Assembly: GCF_004337985.1 (NCBI RefSeq)
Contig: NC_043744.1
Span: 1,955,366-2,019,365 of the forward strand
Origin: Pyricularia pennisetigena
Taxonomy: Eukaryota; Ascomycota; Sordariomycetes; Magnaporthales; Pyriculariaceae
Direction: 5' to 3'
DNA length: 64,000 nucleotides
Below, piece by piece: positions 13,421 to 24,147 of the stretch (the first letter of the stretch is position 1; the number at the start of each line of letters is the position of its first letter). The translations under genes were made by a program, and so were the position numbers. The notes under the pieces are model-generated. The model made no database searches. It was not told the DNA's origin and saw only the letters and a program-made list of their open reading frames with translations.

Positions 13421-14699
13421 ATTCTGGAGTCAAGAATATGGTTAGTTTACGACTTTGTTCCAAATACCATCCAAAGTATCAGTGCAATGGATGACGATTC
13501 TTACTGGCAGGGCCGACGCGTGGGGAGCCATCGCGACTCAACCACCTCGCTGAGATAGGGTGGCCTAATGCTGTGATGCACAAAGGACGGCGGTAATACA
13601 ATGGAAAAGTATAAATGATATGGAACTGAATGAAGTAGAAGATTTGAAGAGCAAGAAGAAAAGGAAAAGAAAAGATGGTGGTAAAGAATGACAGGATGAA
13701 CCCGGGCAGGCAATCGTGGCGAATTTGGTAGTGGCCAGTCCGATTTTACTGTCCAGCGAGGGTTGAAGTAGAACCAAAAAGCCAGTTTGGAGTCTATTGC
13801 ACTCTGAACACCCGAGAGATGGCAATAGTCCAGAAACCAACCTGTCCACCTGAAATTTCAGTAGGACGCCTTGCCGGTGTGTTCGTCCGTCGTCGTTTCC
13901 CTCCCCTTGCACGTTGTTGTCGTTTTGCGCCGTCCGTTGAGGGAGTGTCGCCAACGGTCGGAATTGGTGGCATCATTGCATCAGCCGGAGCCAGCCGCCC
14001 GGCTTTCATGGGTCGCTGGGCGTTCAGTTGGTGGGGCGAGTCATCACATGTTTCTGATTGGTCAGACTTTCGGGGTCGGGGTTTCTTGCACCCGTCCTGA
14101 GGGACCGGGATCGGATGTCTGGCCATTCATGTTGTGATTTATCGTATACAAAGGTACTATGCAATTGCTGTGGATACCTTTGAGCCTATTTGAAGGTCGG
14201 AAATCATCTTGTTGTGGAATATATGGCAATGTGCGCATTGTCTCTGGAACTAGGTGAACAACATTAAGCTAAATACCTGGAAAATCATTAGGTGGGGAGT
14301 GTTAGCTTAGGTAGGTGCCTGAAATTCATCGAGGTTGTACGTCCATGCATTCTTTTATTTTGTCAATCATAATCCAAACTTTGTCTCCATCTTAATATCT
14401 CTCGGTTCCTAGACAAGGCAAAAGAATAACCGTCATTGCGCTTACCAGTACAGAGGTTGGCGCAAGCCTTGAACAATCAATCTGATTGAGATCAACTGCC
14501 TCGCGATATAACACCATGCAAGTATGACCACCGAGAACCAGCCACAGAGAGTAACCGAGCCGAAAGATAGGTACCAAGGTAAGCAGACTACCATAATCTC
14601 AGATATCATGCCAGGTCGACAATAAATCACAATGATTTCAAGCCACTCGATCCCAAAAAAAAGTATCAGCGTGTGAAGAAGGAGATGCACTAAGAAAAG
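13421..14699. other. Intergenic region between YME1 and ALG14
   Basis: This is the divergent promoter region. The YME1 side contains a likely 5' UTR intron at 13424-13504. An upstream coding exon of ALG14 is expected here, because the first recognisable ALG14 exon has no in-frame ATG. I cannot place it securely. One weak possibility is ATG at 14516 followed directly by a GTATGA donor. Confidence 0.5.
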
Positions 14700-15713
14700 G
14701 TGGGATTCAAAGACCAGAAGTCACCGTCCTTGACGGAGGCAGACTTGAATATCACGGATGCACTTCAAGACGACGACTACCGTCAATACCTCCCAGCTCT
14801 GCTTGGAACCGCACTGCTGGCCGCCGTGGGCTTCATTCTGGCATTATTTTATGTACCGCCGTCTACAACTGCTTCTCTGATTACCATCGGCGTCTCTGTT
14901 GTTTTGGTAAGCCAACTCAATCCGTTTGTCGCAGGTATGATCGTTGTCAAACTAAAAAAATGACAGACGCGTCATGTGTGGCTATCTCGCAAAAAGGCAC
15001 GTGACCGCGGCTCTCTGTGGGATTCTACCATTAGTAGCTCTGCCAGTCCCAGTACCGGCGAGCTACCCGCTGTGTATCACACATACATCTTAGGATCGGG
15101 CGGCCACACTGGCGAGATCTTTGAGTTTGTTAAACGCAGTTTCCGGGGCCACAAGAATCTGCATAGACGATATATCATTACATCCGGCGATACACACTCG
15201 CCTCATATTGTGGCGAGGCTCGAGACTCTCATTAGAGACACCGCTGGCGGACAAGCAACCGGGACATGGGACGTGGTCCGTGTCGCCCGCGCAAGAAGAG
15301 TTCATCAACCATTGTGGACCGCATGGTACACATCCATTATCAGTGCACTGTCAATCGTCAATGCGCTTGCGAAGGAACCCAAAAGTCGACCCAGGAATAC
15401 TTACGGATCAGGATACCGCTATCCTCATGTGATCGTCACCAACGGACCAGGGACTGGCTTCATTATGTGTCTTGTGGCTTACATATTGAAGCTACTATTC
15501 ATTGCTCCCTCCAACCGAATGAAGATGGTATACATGGAGACGTGGGCACATATCAGTACTCTGAGTCTTACGGGCAAGCTCTTTTACTATACTGACTTGG
15601 CTGACATGTTTCTTGTTCAGCATATGCAGTTGGCAGATCGAATACGAAAGCCATGCCTGCAGCTGTTCCAAGCTCCTGATTTCGCAAAGGTCACGGAGGA
15701 GGAAAGGAGTTGA
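14700..15713 (+). CDS. ALG14: ALG14, membrane subunit of UDP-GlcNAc transferase
   Basis: ALG14 anchors ALG13 at the ER and with it adds the second GlcNAc to dolichol-PP-GlcNAc in N-glycan assembly. Recognisable exons are <14700-14906 and 14967-15713, with a 60-bp intron (GTAAGC...ACAG). The first exon encodes a hydrophobic anchor (LPALLGTALLAAVGFILALF). The second has the signature GSGGHTGEIFEF, then VTNGPGTGF, KMVYMETWAHISTLS and the ADMFLVQ segment near the end. There is no in-frame ATG before the anchor: the codon at 14700 is GTG and a stop lies just upstream, so a short 5' exon is probably missing from this model. The C-terminus after LVQ diverges from the usual short W...G-V ending, which could be real, a missed intron or a small indel. 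It converges on mS23, 131 bp downstream. Confidence 0.85.
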
Positions 15714-15844
15714 TCTGGAGCTTTGACGGTAGCTGGTACCTGTCTATATTGTAGCATGAAGTTATACACAATTGCTGGTCTTACAATACCCCGTTCCCAG
15801 ATTAGTAGGCGTATACCTCTGGTCAATCCTTTTCGTACACCAGT

Positions 15845-16729
15845 CTATTCCTTCTTATCTTCCAAAACGGAATCCACGCCGACCTCAAGCATGGCATCGT
15901 CGATCGAAACCTCTGCATCCTTCGCCTTTCCTCCGTACACAGGCATTGCGTTTTCGCGCTCAGCCTCAGCCTTGGCCATCTCGGCAGTGGCCCAGCCCTT
16001 CCACCTTTCGTACTCGTGGTCTTCCAGGGCTGTACCGATCTGCAGCCGGTTCTTGCCGAAGTAGGCGCCGACCATCCGGGCTTCTTCCTGTGCTATTCTC
16101 CTCTCCACTTCTTCCTCTTGCCTCAGCGCGTAGAACTCCCGCCGGACACGGTCGTATGCCTTTTCTTTCGTCATGCCTTTGTTGTGCATCAGCCATAGTT
16201 GACGTTGAACCACACTGTTTGGCGCGGAAGAGCGCGAGGCCTTGTCAGCGGGCAGTTCTTTCTCCAGTCCTAACGATTGCACTCAGCCCATGGGAGATTA
16301 GAGACTTGAAGTGCCTTACCTCTCACCGGACAGAGGGATGCTAGGCTGTTCCAACCCCCGGCTCCAGTCACAGTAATACGAGTCCCTGCCGTCAATTTCG
16401 AGAATCACCCTTGGCCGAGCGAGCTCCCATGGGTGGTCACGGTAGAAGGTCTTTCGTAGTTCATCTTCCTCGTACACAATCTTTTGCGGTCTGAAGATGT
16501 TCTTGGGCTTCCTGGCCTTGGGATTCGGCGTTTGGTGTTGAATTGGGATCGGTCTCGTAAGGATTTCAGAAGGTGGGATCTTCTGCATGGCCTGAAGCCA
16601 TGGGGGAGGGACCTGCCGGTGTTCCCTGCCAGGCGGCATGGCAGGCAAAACGAATTTCGTGTCCAGGTTGGCCTTGACTGTCCGATAAAGGTCGACGGCC
16701 CGAAGGTCGCGGGCGCGAAGCCTCTGCAT
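15845..16729 (-). CDS. RSM25: Mitochondrial small-subunit ribosomal protein mS23 (RSM25)
   Basis: This is a component of the mitochondrial ribosome small subunit. Exons are 16729-16327 and 16269-15845, with a 57-bp intron (GTGAGA...TTAG), giving 275 aa. An alternative donor (GTAAGG, 7 bp further) would break the frame, so GTGAGA is preferred. Family landmarks are the N-terminal [18 protein letters not shown], a basic [17 protein letters not shown] block, the hallmark [17 protein letters not shown] (compare yeast FYKQHPWELSRPKILVE), then a long Glu/Lys/Arg-rich helix containing [20 protein letters not shown]. The start at MQRLR fits the family. The longer upstream open frame has no similar N-terminus. 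It is divergent from a PPR gene 477 bp away, which also looks mitochondrial. Confidence 0.92.
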
Positions 16730-17206
16730 CGTTAAATGATAGCGTCCCAAAGACGCAAACCAGAAACTTAGAAGGAACAAACGACAGATGAAGTTGGGGT
16801 CTTTTTTTGTCTCTCCACTAATTCCCGTTCCACAGACTTTTGCTTGCAAAAAGTCTGTACTTTTGGATGCGGGTGATGTATAATTAGCGGTTTGTCGATT
16901 CACTTCTCCCGGCGCGAATAGCACCGAAATTTCGGCGGACTGGAATTTCTGCCCGCGCGTTGTACTACTGTACGGAGCTTGAGCACAGACGCCGATCCCT
17001 GCCCACATCGATAAGGAAGGACCCCTGCAGTTCAACACCGGCAAGCAGAATTTCTTCGCTGCAAAACCTACAGTACATGATTTCAATAAAGGGACGTCAC
17101 ACAACCGATTAGGCAGTCTACATGGTTTCTTGCCCTCCAAGGCCCAAGGCATCCCCTGGATTATAACAGATGCTCTTGAGGCATTCACAATGATGTTGCT
17201 CAGCTC
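16730..17206. promoter_or_regulatory. Divergent promoter of mS23 and PPR gene
   Basis: This 477-bp interval separates the start codons of two oppositely transcribed genes that both appear to serve mitochondrial gene expression. No specific binding site was identified. A shared bidirectional promoter is an inference from the layout. Confidence 0.5.
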
Positions 17207-19012
17207 ATGAAATTCCCTAGACGAATTGAAGGGTCGATATGCGGCACCGGTTTACTACTGCGACGGCCAGCATCGAGCTGGCAGAATCCGACGACCTACA
17301 CCGGTACAGGAAAGCCGCGCCATTGGGGCTTCCGCGCGGTCACAGGACGCTCTATTCGGCCGAGGAGCAAGACTTGTCCGAGCAGTGGTGCACAATTTTT
17401 CACAGTTTCGTATCCTCGACGACACGATAACGCAAATGTTGCCAAGCTGGAGCGGGAGCTCGAAACTAATCAGCTCGTCTCTCCGAAGGCAATCGGCGCC
17501 AAGAATGGCATGCCGGCCGATGAATACCTGGAGAAGGGGAACAAGCTTTCCAAGGAGGAACTGTTGGGGTTTGTGGGAACATATGACGACGACGACACGG
17601 CAGACTTTCAACTCCGACTACTCAAGGATCCGTACCTTCGAGGATATGCAACCCCCAACGGGCCTGACCTATCTGTGTCAAATAAAAAGGAAGACTCACA
17701 GTTCCCGTCTTTTGAGGAGGTAACCACGCCAAACGAGGAGGAGCGTACCGTGCTTTGGAAACTCTGGAATGCGATTCTCCGAAGAAGACGTAACCCTCTC
17801 AAGGTTGATGCACAGTACATTTACCATCTGTACTGCCAGCTCCCAGAGCCTCGCATGCCATATCTCCACTCAAAGCTTCGACATGAGCTGCTCCGCTCCC
17901 TATCCTATGGAGAAAAACCATCGGCCAAGGCTATGCTTCGGTACTTCGCTGTCATAGCCGATGTCAAAGAATGCGGCTATGCTTTGTTGCCAGTGGAGTG
18001 GAACATGGCGGTCCATCTCGCAACCAAGCACTTGAGCGTCGTCACGGAGGCTCAAGTCGAATCTGGGCTGAATATTTGGCGAGAGATGGAGCATCAGGCA
18101 AAGATTGCCGCGGATGGCATGACGTTCAACATACTGTTTGACAGCGCAACAAAGGCAGGGAACTTTGCCTTAGCCGAGATGGTCTATGCGGAGATGGTAA
18201 AACGAGGGCATCCGTTCACCCGCTACCATCACGTGTCCCTGATATTTTTCTTTGGACTCAAAATGGAAAGCGACGGCGTAAGAGCTGCCTACAGAGAAAT
18301 GGTCAGCGCCGGGGAGATTATTGACAATGCTGTCCTCAACTGCCTCATTGCTTCCTTTCTGAGATGTGGCGAAGAAGTCGACGCGTTGGAACTTTACGAG
18401 CGCATGAAGGCGTCCGTCGAGAATTCCGCCCACCTGCCAGCACAAACGAATATGACGCAAAAGGCCGTGACCCGAGTCCTAATGATGTTTGCGCGTGTAG
18501 CAAGGAGCCACCCTGCCATGCGTGGAGAAATGCAAGCCGCCGCTTCGCTAGCACCGGACTTGCGGACGTATCGCATTCTCATCAGGCACTTTGCCATCAA
18601 TGTCGGCAGGATCGACCAAGTCGCAAAATTTTTGAACGAGATGAAGCACTTTCAGATACCCGTACACGGTGGCATCTTTCTCTCGCTGTTCAAGGGATTT
18701 GCTTTGCACGGCGCCAAGGCAGGCTCAGACTGGAGCCCCCAAAGGCTCTTTAGCGTATGGGAGGCCTTTCTTCATGCCATCGATGGCGGCGCGGAAGGTC
18801 TTTACGTAGACACCTGGCTTGCCCTTTGGATACTGCGCGCCTTTGAGAAGTGTGGCCAGAGGGAAATGATAATGGACGTCTATGAAGACTTGAGAGACCG
18901 ATGGAATTTGCCCCCAGACAGGGCAGATTTTATGTTGCGCTTTTTGCAGGGCCAGATGAAGCGGTTGGGTCTAAAGAGCGGCGCGGAAATGGGACTGGAA
19001 CCTGAACCATAA
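17207..19012 (+). CDS. Pentatricopeptide-repeat (PPR) protein, probably mitochondrial
   Basis: A single-exon frame of 601 aa. The N-terminus is rich in Arg, Ser and Thr with few acidic residues (MKFPRRIEGSICGTGLLLRR), consistent with a mitochondrial presequence. From about residue 260 there are degenerate helical hairpin repeats of PPR type: TFNILFDSATKAGNFALAEM, NCLIASFLRCGEEVDALELY and TYRILIRHFAINVGRIDQVA, each about 35 residues with the usual small and aromatic positions. Fungal PPR proteins generally bind organellar RNA and control processing, stability or translation. Its RNA target cannot be told from sequence. Its head-to-head position with mS23 fits a role in mitochondrial translation, though that is inference. 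I do not recognise a specific yeast orthologue. Confidence 0.85.
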   Translation: MKFPRRIEGSICGTGLLLRRPASSWQNPTTYTGTGKPRHWGFRAVTGRSIRPRSKTCPSSGAQFFTVSYPRRHDNANVAKLERELETNQLVSPKAIGAKNGMPADEYLEKGNKLSKEELLGFVGTYDDDDTADFQLRLLKDPYLRGYATPNGPDLSVSNKKEDSQFPSFEEVTTPNEEERTVLWKLWNAILRRRRNPLKVDAQYIYHLYCQLPEPRMPYLHSKLRHELLRSLSYGEKPSAKAMLRYFAVIADVKECGYALLPVEWNMAVHLATKHLSVVTEAQVESGLNIWREMEHQAKIAADGMTFNILFDSATKAGNFALAEMVYAEMVKRGHPFTRYHHVSLIFFFGLKMESDGVRAAYREMVSAGEIIDNAVLNCLIASFLRCGEEVDALELYERMKASVENSAHLPAQTNMTQKAVTRVLMMFARVARSHPAMRGEMQAAASLAPDLRTYRILIRHFAINVGRIDQVAKFLNEMKHFQIPVHGGIFLSLFKGFALHGAKAGSDWSPQRLFSVWEAFLHAIDGGAEGLYVDTWLALWILRAFEKCGQREMIMDVYEDLRDRWNLPPDRADFMLRFLQGQMKRLGLKSGAEMGLEPEP

Positions 19013-19468
19013 AGGATTTCAGACAATGGGCGAGATGGGAGAGAGTTGTACCAACACATGGGTCTTAGCGGCGAACTTTTGTACATATACTGATACCATT
19101 AAATGTTCATATGATGTAAAATAGAAGAAAAAAAAAGATGTAATAAGGGATCATGTAACATCACGGCGAGTCTAACCCCAATGCGAGAGCTGAAATATTC
19201 CCGGTACTGCTAATAGTCAATAGCGCAGCCATCAGCTGCAGAGCTTGGATATCATCGAACAATTCACGACCTTGCATCATGGACAACAGGCAGAAAATCA
19301 CCGGCCATGCCATATACGGCCAAAGTACGCACAAAAGGGAGCGTCGATTGTTGACGAGTCTATTGTTGGCAGTACACATACAGTCTCCCTCATCCGTTTT
19401 TCCCATTCACCCAAGTTCCGAGAACCTGTGACCAACACCCCAAAAACAAAACCAATTGAACCCAGCGT
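19013..19468. other. Intergenic region between convergent PPR and COX8 genes
   Basis: Only 3' flanks of the two convergent genes are expected here. I see no other feature. Confidence 0.6.
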
Positions 19469-19795
19469 TTACCTGGGCTTGTACGTCTGCCAGGCTGTAG
19501 ATAGAGTCAGCAAAGCCGCCGCCATCGAGTCTATGCGGAGCTTGGCCGATTACGGGCCGAGGAAAGTCGAGAACTTACCAGCAATGCCGAAGGGGGCAAA
19601 GAAGCCAGTGGCCATGAAGAGCCAGTACCTGACAAAGAAGAACTTGGTCTTGGGGTTGAAGGGAATGTTGGTGTAAGGACCCTCGGGGTAGTGGTACGGC
19701 GACGAGAGCCGGGCACGGGTTGCGTGGAAGGCGCGGCGGGAGACGAGCGAGGTCGTGGTGCGCTGGGCAGCGCGGGCTGCAGCGGCGGAGATCAT
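19469..19795 (-). CDS. COX8: Cytochrome c oxidase subunit COX8 (VIIc family)
   Basis: This is a small nuclear-encoded subunit of respiratory complex IV. Exons are 19795-19579 and 19494-19469, with an 84-bp intron (GTAAGT...TACAG), giving 80 aa. The first about 30 residues (MISAAAARAAQRTTTSLVSR, then AFHATRARLS) form a typical presequence. The mature part starts near PYHYPEGPYTNIPFNP, where the Y-NIPF pattern is diagnostic, followed by one membrane helix (RYWLFMATGFFAPFGIA). The second exon adds only AWQTYKPR and the stop, a basic tail typical of the family. Without the splice the frame ends two residues after KFSTFL, so the short terminal exon is easy to miss. Confidence 0.88.
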
Positions 19796-20363
19796 CTGGA
19801 TTGGGCGAGCAGATGGGGTGTTAGCTGCAAGTTAAAAAGGTCAATTGGCTCCGCGGAGAGGCTCTAGAGGCACTACACACCTTGATGTTTGGTTGAGAGG
19901 AGATTTTTCTTAAAGCTTTGTATTGGTGACGTTGAATGCTTTCACGGATTGGCGAGCTTCAGATTCCTACAGTCAGTGAGTGGTGTGACATTCTCTTCCC
20001 GGCTTGCTCCTGGCGCACGGACCAGTTGACGGCTAAAGCGGACCATCCATTTCACCGCCTCCGTCATGCCTGTCGAAATTCCATTTACTGCCATCCCACT
20101 TTGGCCATCACCCAGACTTTTTTTTCCTACCCTTGCATCGATTGGCGCGCGCCCTTTTGATACTGACCCAGCTGCATTGACGCAAGTGCATGCTGCAATA
20201 AAGCTAAAGGAAAAAAAAAATTCGGAGGCGTGTTGCTCTTTGTAGAACACTGCTTATCCGAGTTTATTATCCTTTTACTTTTCCCTTTTTTTCTTTTCAC
20301 ATCTCATCCCAACTAGAAATCTAGCCCCTGTTTGGTGGACATCAATCTTGAGCTCCGCCAGCC
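19796..20363. promoter_or_regulatory. Divergent promoter of COX8 and MTR4
   Basis: A 568-bp region between oppositely oriented start codons. CT-rich sequence precedes the MTR4 ATG (about 20270-20330), typical of fungal promoters and 5' UTRs. No specific operator was identified. Confidence 0.5.
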
Positions 20364-23300
20364 ATGGCGGACTTGTTCGACGTTTTCGACGAGCAGCCAG
20401 AGGCGCCGGCGGTCGACTTGGATCGCAACGCGTCTGACACCAAATCCAAGAAGACTAAAAAGTCAAAGCGTGACAAGAGCAAGGATAAGAGTAAAAAGCG
20501 CAAGGCTGACGGCCATGTGAAAAATTTGGGTGCTGAGGAGAAGAACGGCGCTGAGGTGCAGCCTGAGCCTCAAGAGGACGTTGAAATGGCTAATGGCACG
20601 CAGCCATCGACGGGTGACGCCGGCTCAGAGGACTCCTCGTCAGATGAGCATCAAGAAACCAAGCGACGAAAGAAGGAGGGCGAGGCCGAACCGATCCTTA
20701 CCGACACCTTCGAGACTGCCCAATCGAGACAGGTTGCTGCAGCGGAGGGCTTCGGCGGCAAGGAGGAGGATTCACTAGTGCTTTCGCATAACATCCAGCA
20801 TCAAGTTGCCTTGCCGCCCGATCTCGACTACGTCTATGTTCCCCTGTCGGAGCACAAGCCGCCCGAGGAGCCTGCGCGAAAGTATGCATTCAAACTCGAC
20901 CCCTTTCAGAGCATATCGGTCGCTTCGATCGAGCGCGATGAGAGTGTACTAGTCTCCGCGCACACCAGTGCTGGAAAGACTGTAGTTGCCGAGTATGCGA
21001 TTGCGCACTGCCTCAAGAGAAATCAGAGAGTTATCTACACGAGCCCGATCAAGGCACTCAGCAACCAGAAGTTCAGAGACTTCCAGGCCGAGTTTGGCGA
21101 TGTTGGCTTGATGACTGGTGATGTCACCATCAATCCAACCGCCAGCTGCCTTGTCATGACAACGGAAATTTTGCGTTCCATGTTGTACCGCGGTTCAGAA
21201 ATCACGCGCGAGGTGGGATGGGTTGTGTTCGACGAGATCCACTACATGCGTGATGCAACCCGAGGTGTCGTGTGGGAGGAGACCATCATCATGTTGCCTG
21301 ACAAGGTTCGCTACGTTTTTCTGTCGGCCACCATCCCAAATGCTTTCCAATTCGCCGAATGGATAGCCAAGATTCACCGACAGGCCTGTCACGTTGTTTA
21401 CACCGACTTCCGCCCGACCCCCCTCCAGAACTACTGTTTCCCCGCTGGAGGAGATGGCATCTACCTCATGGTTGATGAAAAGGGCGTGTTTAGGGAGAAG
21501 AAATTCATGGAAGCCATTGGCTCGATTGCAGGGAGGAATGACGACGATGAGTCAATGCCGCGTCAGAAGGGCAAGGGCAAGAACAAGAAGGCCGTAAAGA
21601 ACACTGCGGCGGACAGCAAGGCAGACATTACCAAGATCATAAAAATGATCATGAGGAAAGCCTTCCATCCGGTCATCGTCTTCAACTTCAGCAAGCGCGA
21701 GTGTGAGAACCTTGCACTCAAGGTGTCAACATTGAACTTCAATCACGAGTCAGAGCAAAAGCTGGTCGAGGATATTTTCAGGAACGCCATCATGTCGCTG
21801 TCTGAAGAGGACCAAGGCCTTCCTCAGATCCAGCACCTACTTCCTCTGCTCAAGAAGGGTATCGGTGTCCATCACTCTGGTCTCCTGCCCATTCTGAAGG
21901 AGACTATCGAGATCCTCTTCCAGGAAAACCTGATTAAGGTTCTTTTTGCCACAGAAACCTTCTCCATCGGGTTGAACATGCCGGCCAAGACTGTCGTATT
22001 TAGTCAAGTTAAGAAGTTTGACGGCGTGAAGGAGAGGCCACTTACACCCTCAGAGTACATCCAAATGTCGGGTCGAGCCGGTCGTCGTGGTCTTGATGAT
22101 CGTGGTATTGTCATCATGATGATTGATGACAAGCTTGATCCCGAAACGGCCAAGGGCATGGTTTGCGGTCAACAAGATCGTCTCAACTCGGCTTTCCATC
22201 TGGGCTACAACATGATCCTGAACTTGCAGCGTATCGAAACCGTGTCTCCAGAGTACATGCTGGAGAGGTGTTTCTACCAGTTCCAAAACGCTTCCAGCGT
22301 GCCAGCCTTGGAAAAGAAGCTGATCGAGCTGCAGCAAAAACGTGACGCCATGGTAATTCCTGACGAGACCACCGTCAAAGACTATCACATCGTCCGCCAA
22401 CAGATCGAATCGTACAAGAAGGATATGGAAGCCGTGATACAACATCCGAACAACTGCTTGGAATTTATGCAGCCTGGAAGATTGGTCAAGATCAAGACCC
22501 CGGATGGCATTGACTTTGACTGGGGAGTTGTGGTCAACTTTGTACCACGCAAGTCTGCCAAGTTTGGCGATGAAGAGCCGTCACCACAAGAGTCATATCT
22601 CATCGATGTCGCCTTGTTCGTATCGGAGGATAGCATCTCGCCTCCACCGCACGCATCAGTTTCCAAGGAAAGTCACATCGCAGATGGTGTCGCCCCAAGC
22701 GGTTCCGTCGACCAGGGACGGTTGGAGATTGTGCCATGTCTCTTGACCTGCATGGTTGCCATTAGCCAGATCCGTATTTTCATGCCCAAGGAGCTTAATC
22801 AGCTTGGCAAGTCGCAGGTGAGCCTGGCTTTGGTAGAGGTCCATCGTAGGTTCCCAGACGGAGTACCCTTTTTGGATCCTATCGAGAACATGGGCATCAA
22901 GGACGATTCTTTCAAGAAGCTTATGCGCAAGATCGAGGTCCTTGAGTCACGTCTGCTCTCCAACCCTCTCCATGGCTCACCGAATCTCCCGGAGTTGTGG
23001 GACAAGTACAAGGTCAAGACAGAGTTGACTACACAGATCAAGGAGACCAAGAGAGCCATCAACAAGTCGTATAGTATCGCACAGCTCGATGAGCTCAAAT
23101 CGCGCATGCGAGTTCTCCGCCGGCTCAACTTCATCAACGAGAACGAGGTAGTGCAGATGAAGGCTCGCGTCGCTTGCGAAATCTCCTCCACAGAAGGGCA
23201 CGAACTTGTGATTTCAGAGCTGCTGTTCAACGGTTTCTTCAACGAGCTGGAGCCAGAAGTCTGCGCTGCCATCTTGAGCTGCTTTGTCTTTGACGAGAAG

Positions 23301-23769
23301 ATGGAGGGCACGCCGTTGAAAGAGGATCTCGACAAGCTGGTTCGCGAGATCCATGCACAGGCCAAGACGATCGCACGCATTAGTCGCGAGAGTAAACTAG
23401 ACGTCAGTGACGAACAAGTTGTTGGAAGTCTCAAATGGCAGCTTACAGAAACTGTTTTGGCATGGGCCAAAGGCAGACCTTTCGCGGAGATCTGGTGAGC
23501 AATTTTCAGTCTTTTCCCCCTTCCTATGCTTGTCCGCCGGACAGTCTCATCGTAGACATGACCAAGCTGGCTAACACTCGTGCTACAGTAAAATGACAAA
23601 TGCATACGAGGGTTCATTGGTGCGTATCATGCGTCGCCTTGAGGAGCTGTTGAGGCAGATGGCGGAAGCAGGCAAGGTCATGGGCAGCGAGATGTTGCAG
23701 AAAAAGTTTGAGAAGGCTCTCTCATTGATATCAAGAGACGTCGTCTCGGCTGCCAGTCTCTACTTGTGA
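20364..23769 (+). CDS. MTR4: MTR4/FRH-type exosome RNA helicase
   Basis: A Ski2-like DExH helicase that feeds RNA to the nuclear exosome, as part of TRAMP in yeast. In Neurospora the orthologue FRH also partners the clock protein FRQ. Exons are 20364-23494 and 23589-23769, with a 94-bp intron (GTGAGC...TACAG), giving 1103 aa. Residues 1-110 are a charged, Lys-rich low-complexity tail. Walker A lies in AHTSAGKT at 199-206, DEIH at 290-293, SAT at 321-323, and motif VI QMSGRAGRRG at 567-576. The arch/KOW insertion follows, then the C-terminal DSHCT domain. The second exon supplies the conserved end (EKALSLISRDVVSAASLYL), confirming the junction. Confidence 0.97.
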
Positions 23770-24147
23770 TAGCAATTCGAAACGCTCCGAGAAGCGATCG
23801 TATCTTTTGCGGATAATATTGTAATACGTTGGAGTTATGGCGTTTTATAGTTTGGCGCTGGCATCTACCAAAATCTAGCAAAGTGCTTTACCGTAAACAC
23901 ATGGCCTTTGATTTGCAGCTTATCGTATTTTGTTGTGACAAGTATGGCGGGTTCTGTTATTCCGACTTGCTCACGCACGAAATCATTGATGAGTTTATCA
24001 AAACAACCGCACAATGAATACTAGCCTTTTCCCAGGTACAGACGTAGTTAGATACAAAGGTCCTGTCGGTTTCGAGACGAAACCAGGCAACAAATATGCT
24101 ACACCAGGCCCAGAACGCCGCGCGCCGCTTCCCATGACCCATCGCCA
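23770..24147. other. Intergenic region between convergent MTR4 and DSC3
   Basis: This is 378 bp of 3' flanking sequence. I see nothing further in it. Confidence 0.6.

Noticed and set aside
16730..17188. Upstream in-frame extension of mS23
   Set aside because: The family N-terminus corresponds to MQRLRARDL. The extension lies in the shared promoter and has no similarity.
22799..23617. 272-codon minus-strand frame
   Set aside because: It is antisense to MTR4 and spans that gene's intron, with Ser-rich shadow composition.
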